DNA of 13,194 nucleotides, from assembly GCF_000151315.2 (NCBI RefSeq), contig NW_011887301.1, forward strand, positions 1,344,018-1,357,211, in the 5' to 3' direction. A model generated the notes under the pieces. It worked only from the letters and a program-made list of their open reading frames with translations. It made no database searches and was not told the DNA's origin. Both the position numbers and the translations under genes were made by a program. Shown piece after piece: positions 7,530 to 13,194 of this stretch (its first letter is position 1; every line of letters starts with the position of its first letter). The DNA is from Capsaspora owczarzaki ATCC 30864. Taxonomy: Eukaryota; Opisthokonta; Filasterea.

Positions 7530-9706
7530 CTCATTCCTCGGTTTGCTTGCTGTCGATAGGCCCCTCGTATCCCACCGATGTTCGCGAGCTGAAGCGTGCC
7601 CCGGACCAGCAACGATACCCGGGAGATTGGCCTGAGCATGTCGACCCTGTCTATCTACGCTACAATACGACCAAAGAGATTCTGACCGAAATTCAAGAAT
7701 CAATTTTCAGCCCCAACCGCTCCTATCGCTCCACATTCAATTTTTTGCAAGTCGCCACCATGAGCGGCATGGGCAAAACAACTTACGGCGCGAACATTAT
7801 CACGCACCTCCTCAAGGCTCTCGAGCATCCAGCACCGGTTCTCGGTTTTTCAGAGGAGCGCAGGTCATTGTTGACGAATCTGCTCACCCATCGTACGCAG
7901 ACCGTCTTCATTGATTTCAACGGTCGAGGCGACGGTCTCGAACCTGAAGATAACTTTCGCAAGCACATCTGGCTTGCCAAACGTCTTGCTGCTCGCGGCC
8001 TGCTGGACTTGCCCATCAGCAGAGCTAGTGATTTGCTGAGTCGGATGAGCAACCTCGACGTCAAATCGGTCATCCGCGAGCTCTGGCGACGCTTGCGCGA
8101 GCGCCAGCAGATTCCCGACGATGAACACGCCCTTCTGATCATCCATATCGACGAGTATCAGCTCGCTCACAACTTCCTGAGACGACACATGACATTGGAA
8201 GAAGCTTCCGGCACGCTGGCCAATGCTTTGAACGAGATTCTCGCCTGCAACTTTGACTCGACGAAGAACACTGTCGTTGTGCTCCTGACAGCTACTTCAA
8301 CCGCTGGTTTGACCGAGTATCCGCTTACAGTTCATCGGATGAAACTGGTGTATCTCGAGCCGCTCTCTTTTCCTTCTGCCCTGGGTCTGCTTGAGAAAAA
8401 GTGGAACACTGCGAAACCTCCGATTCAGCTTCACGCGCAGTGGCGGAACACTCGAGAGTTTCGTCAGTTTGTTCACGATGTTGGCGGTTCTCCAAAGCTT
8501 CTTTCAAGTCTTTCGGCTCATACGCAGCTCGCATATGAGCCCAACAATAAAACCATTGCCATGGTTTTGAATCACTTCGCAATGCGACTCGCGACCGTCT
8601 CGTTCCCTTTACCTGTTGTCGAGCGAGACGTCTTAGCGCTTGTTGATCTCGTGCTGACTCAGCGGCCTGTTCTGACATCGACACGAGTTGGTCAGTTCAC
8701 AGTTGAACAGCTCGCCTACCACGGAATCCTGACTCTCGCTCCAGCGGCCGATGCTCCAACGCCCAATGCTATGGTCGTGGTTGGTTGCCCGATTCCTTAT
8801 CTGAAAGACATGATCCACCAGCACGCGGACCTCACATGTTGGTCTGCTATGAATTTGTTTCGGATGCCTTTCGAGTCTGTTGAAGACGGGGATATTTTCG
8901 AAACCGCTGCGCACTTGTCGTTGACGGCACATCTCCGCTTGCTCGGCACAGCCGATCAGTCTTGCAAAGTCACCAGCCTTCTGTGCATCAAAAACCTGAC
9001 CGACCTTCGCGGTTTTGCTCAGGCTACCGTATTGTCCCGCGCCTTCTCCCCGTCTGCCTCTTACGTGCCGATCATCGAGGGCACACAGATTCTGTCCAAA
9101 AGCAACTCGACCTTCAACTTCTTCACTCGTCGGGTTCAAGGAAGAAGCCCCTGGTCCCGTAAGCAACTGGATATCGGCTGGATGGCCTCCTGTGTTGACG
9201 CCCCAGCAAACGGCATTCCGGTAGTTCAGACGGCGAAAAACACTTTCGGAGTCGACATGTGGGTCCTTCTTCCCGCTGAGCACAACTTGTACGCAAAGAC
9301 GAAACCCTTGTTGGTTCTCTTCCAACTCAAGCACCATCAAGCCGTGAGTCAAAGCGATACTTTCAGCAATCTCCAGGGCACGATCGAAACGACTCTAGAG
9401 AAGGTGACCGCAGGTGTTACAGACCCGCAGACCGGCGAGACCGTCTGCGACGTGCTAATGGTCGTGATGGTGACTGGAACCGCCAGTCAAAGCCCGAAAG
9501 CAGCCACTCGGCTTGCGGCAGATCGAAAATGGGCCAAAGCACTGGCAACATTGAAGAAAAAACCCGACCCTCGTGTGATTGTTCTCATGGGCGAGGATGT
9601 GCGCCGAGTTGTGCCTTTCATGTGGTCGCGCTTTCCGGACACTGGTGACTGGGTCGTGCCGAGCAAAACCGATGCGTCCCGCCAGGCTGACGATTTGTCC
9701 ATCTAG
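6021..9706 (+). CDS. Crinkler/RHS-like (CR) P-loop NTPase with C-terminal PD-(D/E)XK nuclease
   Basis: Six exons (6021-6183, 6395-6490, 6724-6947, 7012-7087, 7157-7408, 7560-9706) join in frame into 985 residues ending at TAG 9704-9706; all introns are GT-AG and four of five are phase 1. Residues 1-54 have no Asp or Glu and are rich in Ala, Arg and Lys (starts MLSAIRLPPAPLVKAASR), like a mitochondrial presequence. Residues 55-160 are Pro/Ser-rich and 161-270 mostly helical. The NTPase has Walker A MSGMGKTT (338-345) and Walker B LLIIHIDE (462-469), with a sensor-like TATS at 514-517. The C-terminal domain carries GVD (D836) and FQLK (858-861), matching the D...QxK core of PD-(D/E)XK nucleases. 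NTPase plus restriction-type nuclease is the architecture of oomycete/fungal Crinklers and trypanosome RHS proteins. No Crinkler ubiquitin-like header is evident. Exons 4-6 are firm; exons 1-3 are less certain. The start at 6021 has A at -3. Confidence 0.8.
6530..6596. repeat. 67-nt T homopolymer within intron 2
   Basis: An uninterrupted T-run sits in the predicted intron 6491-6723. It is 125 nt upstream of the acceptor, so it is not the polypyrimidine tract itself. It may be the reversed A-tail of a retroposon or a slippage-expanded tract; its length is probably unreliable in sequencing. Confidence 0.95.
7431..7524. repeat. (GT)n microsatellite within intron 5
   Basis: 94 nt of TG/GT repeat with one phase slip (GG at 7456-7457) fill most of the predicted intron 7409-7559. 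The open Cys/Val and Thr/His frames across it are artefacts. Confidence 0.95.
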
Positions 9707-9755
9707 GATACGGATTTATCCATCCACGATACGATTTGTCGAGCCAAACTGATCA
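9689..9755. repeat. Degenerate tandem repeat of about 21 bp across the stop codon of the CR gene
   Basis: ACGATTTGTCCATC, ACGGATTTATCCATCC and ACGATTTGTCGAGCC follow each other at about 21-bp spacing and span the TAG at 9704-9706. The last coding codons seem to have been duplicated into the 3'UTR. Confidence 0.55.
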
Positions 9756-9878
9756 TTCGTCCAGTCAAAATGATGATTCTTCCATTGGTCGTTGATTGGT
9801 GCCATTGGCAGCTGCTGTCGTTCTGTATCTGGCACTTCATTTTGTCACGAAGTTCTGTGTCGCTGATTTGTGATTTGT
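9707..9878. other. 3' flank of the CR gene up to the transposon-like element
   Basis: No AATAAA was found in the 172 nt between the CR stop codon and the left inverted repeat at 9879. The native 3' end may have been displaced by the element, or a variant signal is used. Confidence 0.45.
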
Positions 9879-9907
9879 CACAGTGGAAAAAATTTTCCGA
9901 ATTTCGG
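9879..9907 (+). repeat. Left terminal inverted repeat
   Basis: 29 bp beginning CACAGTGG; pairs with 12754-12783 on the opposite strand. Confidence 0.65.
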
Positions 9908-9924
9908 AACGACCGAATTTTTTC

Positions 9925-10181
9925 AACAGTGCTCTTTTTTTTTTTTCAGGTGAAATTGTGTATTCAAGAATGATTAACAACCTCAAAAGCAAACGCAGGA
10001 AGACTAATGGAAGTATAGTCCCCCGTTTTAAGCAAAGTTCAACGAAATGGGCCCGGCCCGTATTTGAGTCTGGCCCTTCAGTACGCCCCGATGCCGCGGC
10101 ATCGTGAAGCTCAAGTTCAAAGACAAATTTGCCGGTAGCCGTTTCCTTGGCGCACGCGCCCCACATTTGCATCGCTTCTGT
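9925..10181 (-). repeat. 257-bp direct repeat, copy 1 (inside the element)
   Basis: Identical, as far as I can read, to 12835-13091. It starts AACAGTGCTC with a T-tract and ends CGCTTCTGT. It includes a 16-bp perfect palindrome CGATGCCGCGGCATCG (10089-10104). Read on the minus strand it encodes the same peptide segment as the right-edge ORF (MQMWGACAKETATGKFVF), but the flanking frame differs, so this copy is a gene fragment. Confidence 0.95.
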
Positions 10182-11365
10182 TGCGGGGGCGGTCGGGGAC
10201 GGTCGCACAGACGCAGGAAAGCGCTGTTGACACAACTTCGCAGCCACCACTCAATGACAGCACCAGTGCACCAATTCTTCACTCAAGATATCTCTCATTC
10301 TCGCTACAAATACAATTGATACACTATTCACACATATTCAAATGCCACGGAATCATGATGAAGTGCTTTGGAGTTGGAAGCAGCTCTGGGAATGGCCAAC
10401 TTGGTGCAGCTCCAGCCTCTTGTCAGCGGGCAGACAGCGCTTGCGATGGCGACGTCTGTCTGTAGCGTCAGCCATACTTGTAACCAGTCATGGATCCGCT
10501 TCAACGGCGGCTGCGCACTGGGTGCAGCTACAGCCACGCCAATCTTGAGACGTAAAAACAGAAGTGAGCTCAAATTGGTCACTTCCCTTACTTGTACCGC
10601 TGGCAGTCTTGCGGCACTCGGTCCTCACTGTACACCAGTGCGTGTCAAAAATCATTCAAATGTAATGCAAGTGAACGCTGACGTCAAGCGTGCGGTGTGC
10701 GCTGAAAAACGAGCGTTGATCGGTTGTTGCGTTGTTTGCAACGATGGGTGTCGCTTCCGCGAGCTTGATACCGGCCTGCGATAAAAATTGTGAAGGGTGG
10801 TGATGTGAGTATTCATTATCGTGTGGTTATACTCAAGTGATGTCGCAGCAGTTCCAGTCCAGTGGCAGTAACAGCATGGAAACAGAGTGTTGAAAGAACG
10901 CTTGCGGCCGGCTTCTTTTTTCGTGAATGTTCGCTTCAAAATGGCAGAAAACCGCGCCCCGCACACCATAATACAATATGGCGTTAGGACGACCGCTTAT
11001 TCTAGTATTATTCAAAGCAGCGAGCGGGGCAAAAGGGGCAAATGCAGCGACAGGACAGGCGATAACACGAAACGAGTGAGCTTGTCCTCACCGTTTGCGT
11101 GTCTTTTCGCGATGTTTCGTGCTTCTTTTCTCGACTTGTAGTATTCTGAGATATTATGACATATTATCCAATCGAGATACGCGCGATTGGAGGAGGATGA
11201 GAAAGTGTAGTTTCATGCCTGCGATCGAATCCCATTTCGCCCAGCGTTCACTTCGAGCTGTCTAGATCAAGCGTCTTGATGCTTTTTGCTTTCTTTTTGC
11301 TACTGGGTTCGAACCTGTTTGGTTGCGCTTTCTTTTGTGATTTATTTTTTATTTTTTAATGCTAC

Positions 11366-11400
11366 ATTTTATTTTATTTTATTTTATTTTATTTTATTTT
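11366..11400. repeat. (ATTTT)7 pentanucleotide microsatellite
   Basis: Seven exact ATTTT units, continued by imperfect ones to about 11423. Confidence 0.9.
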
Positions 11401-11690
11401 TATTTAATTTTTTATTTTATTTTGTAATGTCACTGCTTCAGTCTACCATTTTATTATTGTATTTATTATTATTATTTTACATCGAGTGCAGATCGAGATG
11501 GCCAGCAGTGACATTTGTGAGTGTGCCACAACAAAAAGAAAAAGATAAAAAAAAAAAAGCAAAGAAGAAGGCGAACACAGCCGTCGCGCGGCTTGTGGTG
11601 CTTGTCTGTCATTGGGCTTTACCTCTCTCTGACTGTGCAGCAGCCAACGCACGCAAGCGATGCTGATGTCAGGAGGACAAGAGGATGGAG

Positions 11691-11758
11691 GTAAAGAAAA
11701 AAAGAAAAGAAAAAAAGATAAAAAGGCGCGATAAAAAAGAAAAAAACGAAAAGAAAGA
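11691..11758. repeat. A/G-rich low-complexity tract
   Basis: Imperfect AAAAAGAAAAG-type sequence interrupted by GGCGCGAT. On the minus strand it forms a pyrimidine tract. Confidence 0.8.
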
Positions 11759-12258
11759 TGTGGTCGTTCTGCTGTCTGCAGATCGATGCCGACTGCGCGG
11801 ATGCGCGGAAAACACTCATCTCACATGGGTATAGAAGGAAGACACGGAGAGATGCGAAGGAACTGCAGAAGCGCGATAGAAAGGGGAGAAAATGCAATTT
11901 TTTTAAATCAGCTAGGGCGGGAATTGGCGGGAAAATGCATTTTTCAAAATTTCGCGCCCAAAATCACATGATTTTTCTTCTTGTCTCGCACTCCTCACCT
12001 TGGAATATGATCACAAGTAGCACAGCATCCACTTGATGTCCAAGATTGTCATTGACGCGCTTCAGCGGGCGGCGGCTGTCGAGCTAACAAGCACTCCAAG
12101 GAGGAAAGAACAAGAACATTGCGAAAAAAAACTTGAGATTCGCACTCGTCACATCGCACAAGCTTCTTTCCGTCCAAGTGGTGCTGAACACGGTACGCAT
12201 ACTGTTCGATTGGAGAACGCAACAGACGAAATACTCACTGTGAGCTGATGTGTCGCAG

Positions 12259-12511
12259 GCGTGTGAAACTGATGATCGAGACGGAGTCAATCGCAATGTT
12301 CGGCCAGCAAGACAACGTGTCTCGTTGAAGCAAACGTGTAAGTCCCCGCCGTCAGCTGTCATGCATGATGACACAGAACAGTGACTAACTTGTGATTCCT
12401 ACTTGAACAGATGCGGAAAGGAGCAAAGCGGAGCTCGGGGCTGCAAGATGCTTGGCCACTGTGCTACCAGTCACGCCCTCCAAAGGCAAGTACAAAGCAC
12501 CAGCAAGGTGA
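12259..12511 (+). CDS. Last two exons of an unrecognised small plus-strand gene inside the element
   Basis: Exon 12259-12337 joins to exon 12411-12511 across a 73-nt intron with donor T|GTAAGT and acceptor TTGAACAG, phase 1. The joined frame reads ACETDDRDGVNRNVRPARQR, then VSLKQTYAERSKAELGAARC, and ends KGKYKAPAR before TGA at 12509-12511. Two overlapping AATAAA signals follow at 12564-12574, which fits a gene end. An upstream 66-nt intron (12193-12258, GTACGC...TCGCAG) is likely by size, but the exon before it could not be joined without a stop close upstream. The peptide is short, basic and low in hydrophobics, and matches no family I know. It may be a transposon-borne gene, a captured host gene or a decayed one. 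Confidence 0.45.
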
Positions 12512-13194
12512 AGGCGGGGGCGATCTGAGATTTTTGTAAATTTGTGCAAATATGGAAACCAATAATAAAATAAATTTTATTAAAAATTAAAAAAAAATCA
12601 TTTTTAATACATGTAATATAAAAGGAGACCAAGAAAGCAAATTCTGACCAATCAGACGTCGAGCTATCGCCATATTCTCGCTCTGCTGAGGCACCGAATT
12701 TTGACCGACAAAATGATAAATTCGGTTTTTCCGAATTTTGACCGAATTTTGGTCCGAAATCCGCAAAAAATTTTTCCACTGTGTGTTGCATGTTGAGTTT
12801 GTTTTTTTGTTTCAACCGATGTGTATTTGAATTGAACAGTGCTCTTTTTTTTTTTTCAGGTGAAATTGTGTATTCAAGAATGATTAACAACCTCAAAAGC
12901 AAACGCAGGAAGACTAATGGAAGTATAGTCCCCCGTTTTAAGCAAAGTTCAACGAAATGGGCCCGGCCCGTATTTGAGTCTGGCCCTTCAGTACGCCCCG
13001 ATGCCGCGGCATCGTGAAGCTCAAGTTCAAAGACAAATTTGCCGGTAGCCGTTTCCTTGGCGCACGCGCCCCACATTTGCATCGCTTCTGTCCTCCTCAA
13101 AGTCAGGTCCTCGTAAGCTCTGTTGGAAACAAGTTTATCGAACATTGCGGTCGCTATTTCTGGTGTCGCGTCCAAACTGTCGAATTTCGCCAAG
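12471..13194 (-). CDS. Unrecognised minus-strand ORF entering from the right edge and running into the element
   Basis: The frame is open from the right edge and stops at 12471-12473, 240 codons. The edge-proximal part (LAKFDSLDATPEIATAMFDK, then LVSNRAYEDLTL and MQMWGACAKETATGKFVF) looks like genuine soluble-protein coding sequence. After about residue 105 (AHFVELCLKRGTI) the composition turns Leu-rich and then Asn/Lys/Phe-rich as the frame crosses the 257-bp repeat, a 51-bp spacer and the terminal inverted repeat at 12783. The last third is therefore element sequence, and the original exon end or stop is probably near 12950. No domain is recognised. The coding strand is inferred from composition only; a plus-strand frame in the same repeat is also open for about 50 codons after a TTTTTCAG acceptor-like site. 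Confidence 0.4.
   Translation of the reverse strand, partial: LAKFDSLDATPEIATAMFDKLVSNRAYEDLTLRRTEAMQMWGACAKETATGKFVFELELHDAAASGRTEGPDSNTGRAHFVELCLKRGTILPLVFLRLLLRLLIILEYTISPEKKKRALFNSNTHRLKQKNKLNMQHTVEKFFADFGPKFGQNSEKPNLSFCRSKFGASAEREYGDSSTSDWSEFAFLVSFYITCIKNDFFLIFNKIYFIIGFHICTNLQKSQIAPAFTLLVLCTCLWRA
12564..12574 (+). terminator. Overlapping poly(A) signals AATAAA
   Basis: AATAAA at 12564-12569 and 12569-12574, about 55 nt after the stop codon at 12509-12511, in an AT-rich stretch. Confidence 0.5.
12579..12612. repeat. AT-rich inverted repeat near the right end of the element
   Basis: TATTAAAAAT pairs with the reverse complement of ATTTTTAATA around an A-rich loop. It could be a transcript-end hairpin or a subterminal feature of the transposon. 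Confidence 0.4.
12754..12783 (-). repeat. Right terminal inverted repeat
   Basis: 30 bp ending CCACTGTG on the plus strand; the reverse complement aligns with 9879-9907. Confidence 0.65.
12835..13091 (-). repeat. 257-bp direct repeat, copy 2 (outside the element)
   Basis: Second copy of 9925-10181, same orientation, offset 2910 bp. It starts 51 bp beyond the right terminal repeat and lies within the minus-strand ORF entering from the right edge. The palindrome is at 12999-13014. Confidence 0.95.

Larger units (their letters stand above)
10182..12258. other. Interior of the element, no confidently assigned gene
   Basis: A plus-strand frame at 10368-10784 (about 138 codons, no ATG at its start) has ordinary amino-acid composition but no recognised domain. 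A possible AT-rich promoter-like stretch lies at 10290-10340. A 7-bp inverted repeat (CCAATCG/CGATTGG) lies near 11168-11190. The part from 11340 to 11760 is low complexity: ATTTT repeats and A/G-rich tracts. An ATG at 12036 opens a 70-codon frame (MSKIVIDALQRAAAVEL...) that may be an upstream exon of the gene ending at 12511, but I could not join it in phase. Confidence 0.4.
9879..12783. mobile_element. 2.9-kb element with terminal inverted repeats, possibly CACTA/Mirage/Chapaev-like
   Basis: Left end CACAGTGGAAAAAATTTT then CCGAATTTCGG (9879-9907); right end, read inward, CACAGTGGAAAAATTTTTT then GCGGATTTCGG (12783-12754). The ends match at about 26 of 30 positions with one gap. TGT precedes the left end (9876-9878) and follows the right end (12784-12786), a possible 3-bp target duplication. 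CCGAATTT subterminal repeats occur inside both ends (9897, 9913; 12694, 12731, 12742, inverted at 12718), as transposase-binding sites often do. CACWG termini with short target duplications are typical of the CACTA-Mirage-Chapaev group. No transposase domain is recognisable inside, so it is probably non-autonomous. The class is inference. Confidence 0.55.

Noticed and set aside
7430-7559. Long Cys/Val (plus) and Thr/His (minus) open frames over the GT repeat
   Set aside because: Pure product of the microsatellite. The region is bounded by a donor and an acceptor that restore the frame of the CR gene, so it is an intron.
11306-11315. GGTTCGAACC resembling a tRNA B box
   Set aside because: The surrounding bases do not form a T arm without mismatches, and no D arm, anticodon arm or acceptor stem can be drawn in the AT-rich flanks.
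9925-13091. The 257-bp direct repeats as LTRs of a retrotransposon
   Set aside because: They lack TG...CA termini, no primer-binding site or polypurine tract is evident beside them, and no gag, reverse transcriptase or integrase is seen in the interval.

Overview
The window looks like nuclear DNA of an intron-rich, probably unicellular eukaryote. It has GT-AG introns of about 66-500 nt with consensus donors, AATAAA poly(A) signals, long homopolymer and microsatellite tracts, and fragments of DNA transposons. Single-celled opisthokonts, amoebozoans and stramenopiles would all fit; the sequence alone does not settle the lineage. I saw no bacterial operon, CRISPR array, rRNA or convincing tRNA.

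Layout, left to right. (1) 3-1310 (+) is the 3' end of a pogo/Tigger-type (DDE_1) transposase with a long coiled-coil tail, followed by AATAAA. (2) 1833-2107 (+) is a terminal coding exon of an unrecognised gene. (3) 2137-2416 holds a hexanucleotide low-complexity tract and two copies of a 3'UTR-like unit separated by an A-tract (minus-strand reading). (4) 2956-3955 (-) is a three-exon gene start with a signal peptide and a sedolisin/TPP1-type activation pro-domain, with no catalytic domain visible downstream. (5) 3956-6020 is mostly low-complexity DNA: CT tracts, T tracts, a 16-bp tandem repeat, a tandem pair of about 155-bp units, and an orphan splice donor. (6) 6021-9706 (+) is the main gene: a six-exon model encoding 985 residues, with an acid-free Ala/Arg-rich N terminus resembling a mitochondrial presequence, a Pro-rich linker, a helical region, a P-loop NTPase and a C-terminal PD-(D/E)XK-like nuclease. 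This is the Crinkler/RHS (CR) architecture. (7) 9879-12783 is a 2.9-kb element bounded by 29/30-bp imperfect terminal inverted repeats starting CACAGTGG, with CCGAATTT subterminal repeats and a possible 3-bp TGT target duplication. It contains the last exons of a small plus-strand gene. (8) A 257-bp perfect direct repeat lies just inside the element's left end and again 51 bp outside its right end. The outside copy is part of a minus-strand ORF running off the right edge.

The genes do not form a pathway. The picture is a transposon-rich accessory region: a broken transposase, a truncated secreted-protease gene, apparently retroposed 3' ends, a transposon next to captured or duplicated gene sequence, and one apparently intact CR-type NTPase-nuclease. 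CR/RHS genes are known to lie in such fast-changing, transposon-associated regions, so the context supports the identification.
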